DNA of 64,000 nt from contig UQBX01000003.1 in NCBI GenBank assembly GCA_900539425.1, positions 96,384 to 160,383 of the forward strand, written 5' to 3'. The notes under the pieces are model-generated. The model saw nothing but the letters and a program-made list of their open reading frames with translations, ran no database searches and was not told the origin of the DNA. The position numbers and the translations under genes were made by a program. This document shows, one piece after another, positions 35,442-43,453 of this stretch (position 1 is its first letter; each line of letters starts with the position of its first letter). The stretch comes from an uncultured Oscillospiraceae bacterium. Lineage in GTDB: Bacteria; Bacillota; Clostridia; Oscillospirales; Acutalibacteraceae.

Positions 35442-36835
35442 AGATTTATAACACAATGACCAGACAGAAAGAAGAATTTGTTCCTGTTGATAAAAATGAA
35501 GTCAAAATCTATGCCTGCGGCCCGACTGTATACAATTATATTCATATAGGCAATGCACGTCCTCTTTGCGTGTTTGATGTTTTAAGACGTTATCTTGAAT
35601 ACAGAGGCTATAAGGTTAAATTTGTTCAGAATTTTACTGATATTGATGATAAAATCATTAAAAGAGCAAATGAAGAAGGTGTTTCTTATGAAGAAATATC
35701 TGAAAAATATATCAAAGAATTTTGGACTGACGCAGACGGTCTGAACTTCAAACATGCTACAGTTCATCCAAAAGCTACTGAAAATATCGATGAGATCATT
35801 GCTATAATAAAGACGCTTGTTGACAAAGGATATGCTTATGAGGCAGGCGGTGATGTATATTTCCGCACTCTCAAGTTTAATGAATACGGAAAGCTTTCGC
35901 ATCAGCCTATTGAAGATCTTGAAAGCGGCGCAAGAATAGCTATCGGTGAGGTTAAGGATGATCCGCTTGATTTCGCGCTTTGGAAAGGAGCCAAGCCGGG
36001 CGAACCGTATTGGGATTCACCTTGGGGCAAAGGAAGACCGGGCTGGCATATCGAGTGTTCTGCAATGAACAGAAAATATCTTGGCAACACTATTGATATT
36101 CACTGCGGCGGTAAAGACCTTGTATTCCCTCATCATGAAAATGAAATTGCACAGAGTGAATGCGCTAACGGATGCACTTTTGCTAAATACTGGATGCACA
36201 ACGGATATATTAACGTAGATAATGTAAAAATGAGTAAATCTCTCGGCAATTTTAAGACTGTACGAGAGATTGCCGATTACTGCGGTTACGAGGTTATCAG
36301 ATATTTCCTTATAAGCTCGCATTACCGTTCACCCATTAATTACAGTCTTGAAATTATAGATCAGTGCAAGAGCGCGCTTGAAAGACTTTACACTTGCCGT
36401 GACAGCCTTGATTTTACAATCAAGAATGCTTCTGAAACGGCGGGAGAAGATGATGATAAGCTGATAAAGCTTTTTGAAAGCCGCAAAGATGAATTCATCA
36501 CTGCTATGGATGATGATCTTAACACAGCGGACGGAATAGCTGCTCTGTTTGAGCTTACAAAAGATATCAATACTAATTTGATTTCTCAGCAGGTATCAAA
36601 AGCTGTTTGTGAGAAGGCCGCTCAGATATTTGATGAGATTTGTGATGTGCTCGGTCTGCTTTATAACCGAAAGAGCAATGATTTGAGCGATGAAATAGAA
36701 TCACTTATTTCAAAGCGTCAGGAAGCGCGTAAAAATAAGGACTGGACAACTGCAGATAAAATTAGAGATGATCTTAAAGCAATGGGAATAATTCTTAAAG
36801 ATACTCCTCAGGGTGTTACATGGACTAAAGAATAA
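35438..36835 (+). CDS. cysS: Cysteinyl-tRNA synthetase
   Basis: 465 residues. Class I synthetase with HIGN at residues 36-39 and KMSKS near 264-268. The zinc ligands include Cys28 in YACGPTVYN and the ECSAMNRKYLG and GGKDLVFPHHENEIAQ stretches. The C-terminal anticodon-binding DALR domain ends with RDDLKAMGIILKDTPQGV. It charges tRNA-Cys, whose uncharged form should switch on this same operon through the T-box. Confidence 0.98.
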   Translation: MKIYNTMTRQKEEFVPVDKNEVKIYACGPTVYNYIHIGNARPLCVFDVLRRYLEYRGYKVKFVQNFTDIDDKIIKRANEEGVSYEEISEKYIKEFWTDADGLNFKHATVHPKATENIDEIIAIIKTLVDKGYAYEAGGDVYFRTLKFNEYGKLSHQPIEDLESGARIAIGEVKDDPLDFALWKGAKPGEPYWDSPWGKGRPGWHIECSAMNRKYLGNTIDIHCGGKDLVFPHHENEIAQSECANGCTFAKYWMHNGYINVDNVKMSKSLGNFKTVREIADYCGYEVIRYFLISSHYRSPINYSLEIIDQCKSALERLYTCRDSLDFTIKNASETAGEDDDKLIKLFESRKDEFITAMDDDLNTADGIAALFELTKDINTNLISQQVSKAVCEKAAQIFDEICDVLGLLYNRKSNDLSDEIESLISKRQEARKNKDWTTADKIRDDLKAMGIILKDTPQGVTWTKE

Positions 36836-36839
36836 ATAA

Positions 36840-36868
36840 AAAAAGCTCCGGGTTTCGGAGCTTTTTTA
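36840..36868 (+). terminator. Terminator between cysS and mscL, usable on both strands
   Basis: AAAAGCTCCG / CGGAGCTTTT with a GGTTT-type loop and A and T runs on either side. Confidence 0.9.
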
Positions 36869-36876
36869 TTTATAAA

Positions 36877-37290
36877 CTATTCATTTATAATTTCGTTTTC
36901 CAGTATCGAAGTGCAATGAGGGCATCTTGTAGCATTTATATCTATGTCACTCATACAAAACGGGCATTTTTTTGTTATCGGAGTATTATCTTCATCTTTT
37001 TTCTTTCCTATTGTCATAATTCTGTTTATGAACTTTAATAAGCAGAATAAAACAAATGCCATTATTATAAAATTAAGAAACGCAGATATAAATGAAGAGA
37101 AAAATCCAAGCAGTTCCTGCGATGTATATGTAGACGCTCCTGTTATGAATTTGAGCAGAGGATTTATCAAATTATCAGTCAGAGAATTTACCACTGCTGT
37201 GAAAGCACTGCCTATGATAATGCCTACTGCCATATCAAACATATTTCCCTTAATAGCGAATTGTTTGAATTCCTCAAAAAACTTTTTCAT
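36877..37290 (-). CDS. mscL: Large-conductance mechanosensitive channel with C-terminal zinc ribbon
   Basis: 137 residues. The MscL signature is clear: amphipathic N-terminus KKFFEEFKQFAIKGNMFDMAVGIIIGSAFTAV (two parts of it quoted here run together as residues 2-33), TM1, an extracellular loop and TM2 (~70-88). Instead of the usual charged C-terminal bundle helix, residues 109-126 carry C-x2-C-x10-C-x2-C (CPFC ... CPHC), a zinc-ribbon signature. MscL releases solutes on hypo-osmotic shock. The ribbon should lie in the cytoplasm at the channel mouth. The start has AAGGAG-type RBS upstream on the minus strand. Confidence 0.94.
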   Translation of the reverse strand: MKKFFEEFKQFAIKGNMFDMAVGIIIGSAFTAVVNSLTDNLINPLLKFITGASTYTSQELLGFFSSFISAFLNFIIMAFVLFCLLKFINRIMTIGKKKDEDNTPITKKCPFCMSDIDINATRCPHCTSILENEIINE

Positions 37291-37309
37291 ATTCTTCTCC
37301 TTAATTTTA

Positions 37310-37343
37310 AAAATAAAGGCTGCCTGAATTATCAGACAGCCTT
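37310..37343 (-). terminator. Terminator of the asd-dapA-dapB operon
   Basis: AAAGGCTG / CAGCCTTT stem with an inner CTGA/TCAG helix; on the minus strand followed by TTATTTTTA. Confidence 0.8.
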
Positions 37344-37349
37344 TAAAAC

Positions 37350-38099
37350 TTATTTTATCATATCTTTCATAGAATATAGACCGTTGGATTTACCAGCCAT
37401 AAATACTGCAGCATTTACAGCCCCCACGGCAAAGATCTCTTTGCTTCTTGCAGAGTGTGAAAGAGTAATGATTTCATCTCTTCCCGCAAATATGATTTCG
37501 TGCTCACCAACGATGGTGCCGCCCCTTACGGAATGCATACCAATCTCGTTTTTAGTACGCTTTTCGCGTTTGCTGTGACGGTCATATTCGTATTTAACAG
37601 GCTCGTCAATTTCCTCACAGATAGCGTCAGCAAGCATTAAAGCAGTTCCGCTTGGTGCGTCTATCTTCTGATTATGGTGCTTTTCTACGATTTCAATATC
37701 AAAATCGCTACCCAACACCTCAGTTGCTTTTTTTGCCAGGTTTGCAAGCAGATTTATGCCCATGCTCATATTGTATGTGAAGAACACTGCGCATTTCTCA
37801 GAAGCTTTTTCAATCTGCTTTTTTTGCTTGTCATCGTAACCCGTGGTTGCAATAACAACAGGTATCTTCTTATCCTCAGAAAAAGCAAGCATGGAATCGA
37901 GAAGAGCCGGATTTGAAAAATCTATAATAACATGCGCTGTTTCCTTAATTTCTCCGAAAGTTGAGTATACCGGAAAACCGCTGCTTTCAGTATTTATATC
38001 AACACCGGCAACAATTTCGCAGTCATCTCTTCCTGCAACGACACTTTGGATAACGTGACCCATCTTGCCGTTTGCGCCGCATAAAATAATTTTTGTCAT
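37350..38099 (-). CDS. dapB: 4-hydroxy-tetrahydrodipicolinate reductase
   Basis: 249 residues from the ATG complementary to 38097-38099 (AAAGGA upstream). The N-terminal Rossmann domain opens KIILCGANGKMG. IDFSNPALLDSML, ATTGYDDKQ and the catalytic VEKHHNQKIDAPSGTA loop (conserved His-His and Lys) are present, followed by HSVRGGTIVGEHE. It is NAD(P)H-dependent in the diaminopimelate/lysine pathway. It is last in the asd-dapA-dapB operon, 22 bp behind dapA. Confidence 0.98.
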   Translation of the reverse strand: MTKIILCGANGKMGHVIQSVVAGRDDCEIVAGVDINTESSGFPVYSTFGEIKETAHVIIDFSNPALLDSMLAFSEDKKIPVVIATTGYDDKQKKQIEKASEKCAVFFTYNMSMGINLLANLAKKATEVLGSDFDIEIVEKHHNQKIDAPSGTALMLADAICEEIDEPVKYEYDRHSKREKRTKNEIGMHSVRGGTIVGEHEIIFAGRDEIITLSHSARSKEIFAVGAVNAAVFMAGKSNGLYSMKDMIK

Positions 38100-38121
38100 T
38101 TTAAAAGTCCTTTGCAATTAA

Positions 38122-39012
38122 TTACTTTATAAGATCGTATTCCTTCATGACTTCTCTGAGCATTGCTTTATTCTCATCCGTCATATCAATAAGTGGAAGT
38201 CTGCAGTGGCCTGCTTCGTAACCAATGAGGTTAACTGCTTCTTTAACAGGTATCGGATTTACGTCACAGAAAAGAGCCTTTGCAAGCTTCATATACTTAT
38301 CCATCAAAGCCTTTGATCCTGCTTTGTCTCCGTTAAGATATTTTGCAACTATATCATGAGTTTCTTTAGGACAAACATTTGAAAGGACACTGATAACACC
38401 GAGACCGCCTCTTTCAAGAATGTCATAGATCTGATCGTCGTTACCGCTCCAAATATTGAGCTCATCTCCGCAAAGCTCATGAACTTTAGCAATCTGGTCA
38501 AGATTTCCGCTTGCTTCCTTGATTCCGTTGATTCTTGGAAGTTTAGCAAGTTCAGCCGCAGTTTCAGGTAAAATGTTTACGCCGGTTCTTGACGGAACAT
38601 TATAAAGAATTATCGGCTTGTCAGTTGCGTCATGAATTGCTTTATAATGAGCAACAAGGCCTCTCTGGCTTGTTTTGTTGTAATAAGGTGTAACAAGAAG
38701 CAGAGCATCGGCACCGTCCTTGCAAGCCTCTGTGCTGAGTTCAATGGCACTTTTTGTTGAGTTAGAACCTGTTCCGGCAATAACTACACATCTGCCGTTA
38801 ACATAATCAACACACCATTTGATGCATTCAGAATGTTCATCAACTTCAAGAGTGGAGCTTTCACCAGTTGTACCGCATACAACGATAGCGTCAGTTCCGT
38901 TTTCTATCTGCCAGTCAATAAATCTTCCGAATTCTTCGTAATTTACAGTGCCGTCTTCTTTCATCGGAGTGATGATGGCAACCGCAGCGCCTGTAAAAAT
39001 AGGTTCTTTCAT
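38122..39012 (-). CDS. dapA: 4-hydroxy-tetrahydrodipicolinate synthase
   Basis: 296 residues. Class I aldolase barrel condensing pyruvate with aspartate semialdehyde. TTGESSTL near residue 47, the catalytic Tyr in LYNVPSRTG near 137 and the Schiff-base Lys in GIKEASGNL near 165 are visible. The HYKAIHDATDKPI segment precedes the catalytic strand. It sits between asd and dapB, so its substrate supplier and next enzyme are adjacent. AGGAGAG-type RBS precedes the ATG. Confidence 0.98.
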   Translation of the reverse strand: MKEPIFTGAAVAIITPMKEDGTVNYEEFGRFIDWQIENGTDAIVVCGTTGESSTLEVDEHSECIKWCVDYVNGRCVVIAGTGSNSTKSAIELSTEACKDGADALLLVTPYYNKTSQRGLVAHYKAIHDATDKPIILYNVPSRTGVNILPETAAELAKLPRINGIKEASGNLDQIAKVHELCGDELNIWSGNDDQIYDILERGGLGVISVLSNVCPKETHDIVAKYLNGDKAGSKALMDKYMKLAKALFCDVNPIPVKEAVNLIGYEAGHCRLPLIDMTDENKAMLREVMKEYDLIK

Positions 39013-39054
39013 AATATAAGCACTCTCCTTGCTGTAAATATTGTAATTAACTGA

Positions 39055-40140
39055 TTAGTCCATATATCCTTCTGCACAAAGAAGCTCTGCAAGAAGTACG
39101 GCGCCGCCTGCTGCACCGCGGAGCGTATTGTGTGAAAGACAAACAAATTTATACTGATACTGAGTATCTTCTCTAAGTCTGCCGATTGAAATAGCCATAC
39201 CGTTCTCAAGCATTCTTTCTGACTTGATCTGAGGTCTGTTATCTTCTTCAAAATAGTGGAGGAACTGTTTTGGTGCTGAGGGAAGTTCAAGCTCCTGAGC
39301 ACGGCCTTTGAAGTTCTTCCAGATTTCTTTCATTTCGTCCATAGACGGTTTTTTCTCAAAGTTTACAAATACTGCACCGAGATGGCCGTTTGAAACGGGA
39401 ACGCGGATGCACTGAGCAGTGAAGTTCGGCTTATCTGCAAGTTTGATCTCATCTTCTTCAATGTGACCCCAGAGCTTAAGAGGCTCTTTTTCGCTCTTTT
39501 CTTCTTCGCCGCCGATGTAAGGGATAACATTATCTATCATTTCAGGCCATGTATCAAATGTTTTGCCTGCGCCGCTGATAGCCTGATATGTGCATACAAG
39601 TACGTCTTTAACACCGAATTTGTCATGAAGAGGGAAGAGGGCGGGAACATAAGACTGAAGTGAGCAGTTTGATTTAACTGCAACAAAACCGCGCTTTGTT
39701 CCAAGACGTTTTCTCTGAGACGGTATAATGTTGATATGTTCTGCATTAAGCTCCGGAACAACCATAGGAACGTCAGGAGTAAAGCGATGAGCGCTATTGT
39801 TTGAAACAACGGGACATTCATGCTTTGCATATTCCTCTTCAAGCTTTTTGATTTCGTCTTTTTTCATATCTACTGCACAGAATACGAAATCAACTTCGCT
39901 TGTGATTTTATCAATATCGGCAGTAGCGTCACGAACTATCATATCTTTAACGCTTTCGGGGATTTCAGTATCCATGCACCACTTTTTGCCTACTGCTTCC
40001 TCGTATTTCTTTCCTGCTGATCTTGCTGATGCAGCAAGGCTTGTAATATTAAACCACGGGTGGTCTGCAAGAAGCGTAATAAAACGCTGACCTACCATAC
40101 CTGTTGCGCCTACTACGCCTACATTATATTTCTTTACCAT
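39055..40140 (-). CDS. asd: Aspartate-semialdehyde dehydrogenase, archaeal/fungal type
   Basis: 361 residues. Opens KYNVGVVGATGMVGQRF. The catalytic Cys lies in VKSNCSLQSYVPAL, the substrate His region in PVSNGHLGAVFV, and TYQAISGAGK precedes the oligomer interface. Length and sequence features (KKWCMDTEIPESVKD insert, SNNSAHR instead of the typical bacterial form) point to the TIGR00978 archaeal/fungal-like class rather than the classical bacterial Asd. It reduces aspartyl phosphate to the semialdehyde feeding DapA. First gene of the minus-strand DAP operon, divergent from queA. Confidence 0.96.
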   Translation of the reverse strand: MVKKYNVGVVGATGMVGQRFITLLADHPWFNITSLAASARSAGKKYEEAVGKKWCMDTEIPESVKDMIVRDATADIDKITSEVDFVFCAVDMKKDEIKKLEEEYAKHECPVVSNNSAHRFTPDVPMVVPELNAEHINIIPSQRKRLGTKRGFVAVKSNCSLQSYVPALFPLHDKFGVKDVLVCTYQAISGAGKTFDTWPEMIDNVIPYIGGEEEKSEKEPLKLWGHIEEDEIKLADKPNFTAQCIRVPVSNGHLGAVFVNFEKKPSMDEMKEIWKNFKGRAQELELPSAPKQFLHYFEEDNRPQIKSERMLENGMAISIGRLREDTQYQYKFVCLSHNTLRGAAGGAVLLAELLCAEGYMD

Positions 40141-40280
40141 AATGATTCTCCTATCTTGCTAAAAATAAATCTTGTAAAAATATATACAATAGAATATAAT
40201 ATTAGACGGCGTTTGCCGTATCTTTATGATATAATATCACTTATTATATATATATGTCAAACAAAAATTACGGAGACTTT

Positions 40281-41312
40281 ATGAAAACTGCAGACTTTTA
40301 TTACGATTTACCCGAAAATTTAATTGCTCAGACGCCAATAGAGCCAAGAAACGCGTCACGTCTCATGATTCTTCATAAAAAGGACGGCTCCCTTGAGCAC
40401 CGTATTTTTAAGGATCTTACAGAATATTTGAACCCCGGTGATTGTCTTGTTATTAATGATACTCGTGTAATCCCGGCAAGAATCTACGGAGTTAAGGAAG
40501 AAACAGGAGCTGTTGTAGAATTTTTGCTTCTTTCTCAGAAAGAAAATGATGTTTGGGAATGTCTTTGCAAACCCGGAAAAAGAGCGAAAATAGGCACAAA
40601 GTTTTCATTCGGAGAAGGAAAATTAATAGGTGAGATCGTTAATATTGATGATAATGAGGGAAGCAGATTTGTAAAATTCACCTGTGAGGGCAGTATTTAT
40701 GCTGTTCTTGACGAAATCGGATCAATGCCGCTTCCTCCGTACATAAAAGAAAAACTTAATGACAAGGAGCGTTATCAGACCGTTTACAGCAAAGAACTCG
40801 GTTCTGCGGCTGCGCCTACAGCCGGACTTCATTTTACACCTCAAATGCTTGAAGGAATAAAGGCAAAAGGTGTAAATATAGCCGAGATAACACTTCATGT
40901 AGGTTTAGGAACGTTCAGACCTGTTAAGGTTGACGATGTAACAAAGCATAAAATGCACACAGAGCACTATATAATGCCAAAAGAAGCTGCTGATATAATT
41001 AACAATACTAAGAAAAACGGTAAAAGAGTTATAGCGGTAGGCACAACTTCCTGCCGCACGATCGAATCGGTAGCTGCTAAAAACGGCTGTATATGTGCAG
41101 ATGAAGATGATACGTCTATATTTATTTATCCCGGTTTTGAATTTAAGTGTATGGATGCACTTATAACTAATTTTCATCTTCCTGAAAGCACTTTGATAAT
41201 GCTTGTTTCTGCATTTGCGGGATACGATAACATTATGAACGCTTACAATACTGCCGTTAAGGAAAAATATAGATTTTTCAGTTTCGGCGATGCTATGTTT
41301 ATAGAGGACTGA
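40281..41312 (+). CDS. queA: S-adenosylmethionine:tRNA ribosyltransferase-isomerase
   Basis: 343 residues from ATG 40281, with CGGAGA upstream and the typical MKTADFYYDLPENLIAQ opening. LNPGDCLVINDTRVIPARI, GSAAAPTAGLHFT and LHVGLGTFRPV are family hallmarks. It makes epoxyqueuosine in tRNA from SAM. It precedes tgt by two bases, so queuosine synthesis genes form one unit. QueA and Tgt without queC-F nearby suggests precursor salvage or genes elsewhere. Confidence 0.98.
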   Translation: MKTADFYYDLPENLIAQTPIEPRNASRLMILHKKDGSLEHRIFKDLTEYLNPGDCLVINDTRVIPARIYGVKEETGAVVEFLLLSQKENDVWECLCKPGKRAKIGTKFSFGEGKLIGEIVNIDDNEGSRFVKFTCEGSIYAVLDEIGSMPLPPYIKEKLNDKERYQTVYSKELGSAAAPTAGLHFTPQMLEGIKAKGVNIAEITLHVGLGTFRPVKVDDVTKHKMHTEHYIMPKEAADIINNTKKNGKRVIAVGTTSCRTIESVAAKNGCICADEDDTSIFIYPGFEFKCMDALITNFHLPESTLIMLVSAFAGYDNIMNAYNTAVKEKYRFFSFGDAMFIED

Positions 41313-41314
41313 TT

Positions 41315-42448
41315 ATGAAATTTTCAGTAATAAAAAAAGAAGGCGAAGCCAGAAGAGGCGTGTTTGAAACAGTGCACGGCACGGTGCAGACGCCGGCATT
41401 TATGAATGTTGCAACAGTTGCTGCAATTAAAGGCGGTCTTGCGGCAAGTGATCTTGAGGATATAGGAACGCAGGTAATGCTGTGCAATACCTATCACTTG
41501 CATGTGCGTCCCGGAGAAGATGTCGTTTACAATATAGGCGGTCTTCATAAATTTACAACTTGGAATAAGCCTATATTGACCGACAGCGGCGGTTTCCAGG
41601 TTTTTTCTCTTGCAAAACTTAATAAAATCAAAGAAGAAGGCGTAACTTTTCGTTCTCATATTGACGGCAGAAAGATATTTATGGGACCTGAGGAATCCAT
41701 GCAGATACAAAGCCGTCTTGCTTCTACAATAGCTATGGCATTTGATGAGTGTGTAGAAAATCCTGCGACATATGAGTACGCAAAAGCTTCCTGCGCAAGA
41801 ACTTTAAGATGGCTTGAACGCTGCAAGATCGAAATGGACAGGCTAAATTCACTTCCTGAAACAATTAATAAGGATCAGCTTCTTTTCGGAATTAATCAAG
41901 GCTGTACCTATGATGATCTGCGCATTGAACACATGAAAGAAATAGCAAAAATGGATCTTGACGGTTATGCAATCGGTGGTCTTGCAGTTGGTGAGCCGAA
42001 AGAGGTAATGTATAGAATTATAAGCGCTGTTGCTCCTTATGCACCTGAAAATAAGCCGAGATATCTTATGGGCGTGGGAACCCCAGGCAATATAATAGAA
42101 GGTGTCAGCAGGGGAGTAGACCTTTTTGACTGTGTTATGCCAAGCAGAAATGCGCGTCACGGCCATTTATTTACCAAAGATGGTATAATCAATATTAATA
42201 ATTCCAAATATATACTTGATGATAAACCGATAGATTCAAAGTGTGATTGCCCTGTATGCAGAAGATACAGCAGGGGATACATACGCCACCTTATGAAAGC
42301 TAATGAAATGCTTGGAATGCGTCTTGCGGTTATGCATAATCTTTATTTTTATAATAATCTTATGAGTGAAATACGTTTTAATATCGAAAACGGCAGTTTC
42401 GAAGATTATAAAAATGAATATTGTGTAAAACTTGATACACGTATATAA
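41315..42448 (+). CDS. tgt: tRNA-guanine transglycosylase
   Basis: 377 residues. It replaces G34 with a queuosine precursor in GUN-anticodon tRNAs. Catalytic and binding motifs: ILTDSGGFQVFSL near residue 90, GYAIGGLAVGEP near 220, DLFDCVMPSRNARHG with the nucleophilic Asp, and the zinc ligands in CDCPVCRRYSRGYIRHL near 310. The start lies in the queA spacer (GACTGATTATG), implying coupling. yajC follows after a promoter. Confidence 0.98.
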   Translation: MKFSVIKKEGEARRGVFETVHGTVQTPAFMNVATVAAIKGGLAASDLEDIGTQVMLCNTYHLHVRPGEDVVYNIGGLHKFTTWNKPILTDSGGFQVFSLAKLNKIKEEGVTFRSHIDGRKIFMGPEESMQIQSRLASTIAMAFDECVENPATYEYAKASCARTLRWLERCKIEMDRLNSLPETINKDQLLFGINQGCTYDDLRIEHMKEIAKMDLDGYAIGGLAVGEPKEVMYRIISAVAPYAPENKPRYLMGVGTPGNIIEGVSRGVDLFDCVMPSRNARHGHLFTKDGIININNSKYILDDKPIDSKCDCPVCRRYSRGYIRHLMKANEMLGMRLAVMHNLYFYNNLMSEIRFNIENGSFEDYKNEYCVKLDTRI

Positions 42449-42455
42449 ATAGTTC

Positions 42456-42484
42456 TTGCATTTTATATTAATTGTCTATATAAT
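42456..42484 (+). promoter_or_regulatory. Promoter for yajC
   Basis: TTGCAT at 42456-42461, 17-bp spacer, TATAAT at 42479-42484, 35 bp before the yajC ATG. Confidence 0.75.
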
Positions 42485-42518
42485 AATCAATGTTAGTAAA
42501 ATTTGGAGGTTCAAATTA

Positions 42519-42977
42519 ATGTTAGAAACTTTACTTCAGTTAACATCAGGTGCATCAGGTACTTCAGCAACAGGCGGTACCAATTCCTATTCCATGATAA
42601 TTCTTATGGTTGTTCTTGTGGTAGTTATGTATTTTGTAACAATCCGCCCTCAGAAGAAACGCCAGAAAGAAGAGCAGGAAATGAGAAACTCTCTTGAAAT
42701 CGGCGATGAGATTATCACTATCGGCGGTATCGTTGGCAGAGTAGTTACAATCAGAGAAGAAGATCTTGTTATCGAAACAGGCGCAGACAGAACTAAAATG
42801 AAAATTCAGCGCTGGGCAGTAAATACTAACAAGACTAAGATGGAACAGCACAAAAAAGAAGTTGAGGCTGCAAAAGAAGCTGCTAAGAAAAAGAAAGAGG
42901 AAAAGGCTGCTGCAAAGGGCAAAGCTATTAAAGAAAGCAAAGAAGAAAAAGCAGAAACCTCTGAAGAGAAAAAATAA
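42519..42977 (+). CDS. yajC: Preprotein translocase subunit YajC
   Basis: 152 residues from ATG 42519 (TTGGAGG upstream). One N-terminal membrane helix (~26-44) is followed by the family's PQKKRQKEEQEMRNSL and LEIGDEIITIGGIVGRV beta-barrel-like segment. The C-terminal ~45 residues are Lys/Glu/Ala-rich and low-complexity, longer than minimal YajC. YajC accompanies SecDF in the Sec machinery; secDF is not in this window. queA-tgt-yajC is a common conserved order. Confidence 0.95.
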   Translation: MLETLLQLTSGASGTSATGGTNSYSMIILMVVLVVVMYFVTIRPQKKRQKEEQEMRNSLEIGDEIITIGGIVGRVVTIREEDLVIETGADRTKMKIQRWAVNTNKTKMEQHKKEVEAAKEAAKKKKEEKAAAKGKAIKESKEEKAETSEEKK

Positions 42978-43002
42978 AGAAAAGTTTAATGTAATAAAAA
43001 TG

Positions 43003-43045
43003 AACTCCTTTGAATATCCTTTAATGGATAAGCAAAGGAGTTTTT
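43003..43045 (+). terminator. Terminator-like hairpin containing the downstream ribosome binding site
   Basis: AACTCCTTTG (43003-43012) pairs with CAAAGGAGTT (43033-43042 region), with an inner TATCC/GGATA helix, then TTTTCTT. The AAAGGAG at 43034-43040 is the ribosome binding site for the gene at 43049, so it is locked in the 3' arm. Confidence 0.8.
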
Positions 43046-43048
43046 CTT

Positions 43049-43453
43049 ATGAAAAAAATTAAATCTTCACTTGATAATAAACTATTGATTTCATTTATAG
43101 TAAAGTCTTTATTATTTTCAGCGGTGTTTTGTTCGGTTCTGTCAGCGCTGCTTTCATTCGCAATATACAAGCTTGACATAAGTTTTGAATGTGTTGAGTA
43201 CTTAGCAGCTGCAGTTATTGTAATCAGTGCGGCACTAAACTCATACCTATGTTCTTCTTCCTTTAAAAACAGCGGCTTTTTGGTGGGGGTTATATCTTCA
43301 CTTCCGCTGATTTTGTATTCAATTGTGAACCTGATCTTTAATCATAATACTCTCTGGCTTTTCTTTTTAAAATTTGCGCTTGTAATAATAGTTTCAGGCA
43401 TTTCGGGTATGTATTCAGTAAAAAAATCTAAAAAGATAAGGGTTAAAAAATGA
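43049..43453 (+). CDS. TIGR04086-like four-helix membrane protein
   Basis: 134 residues with four predicted membrane helices (~15-37, ~46-65, ~74-95, ~101-122) and basic ends (MKKIKSSLDNK ... KKSKKIRVKK). Its size, topology and place after yajC match the TIGR04086 family of Clostridia as I recall it; sequence alone would not name it. The function is unknown. Its ribosome binding site is in the 3' arm of the preceding hairpin. The stop overlaps the spoIIM ATG by four bases (ATGA). Confidence 0.82.
   Translation: MKKIKSSLDNKLLISFIVKSLLFSAVFCSVLSALLSFAIYKLDISFECVEYLAAAVIVISAALNSYLCSSSFKNSGFLVGVISSLPLILYSIVNLIFNHNTLWLFFLKFALVIIVSGISGMYSVKKSKKIRVKK

Noticed and set aside
34785..35456. Long minus-strand frame opposite cysE
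   Set aside because: Low-complexity, Phe/Asn/Cys-rich translation, no ribosome binding site; shadow of the beta-helix coding repeat pattern.
40141..40280. Lysine riboswitch upstream of asd-dapA-dapB
   Set aside because: The asd-queA spacer is only about 140 bases, AT-rich, and shows just a 5-bp ACGGC-GTTT-GCCGT hairpin; no lysine-riboswitch core is visible.
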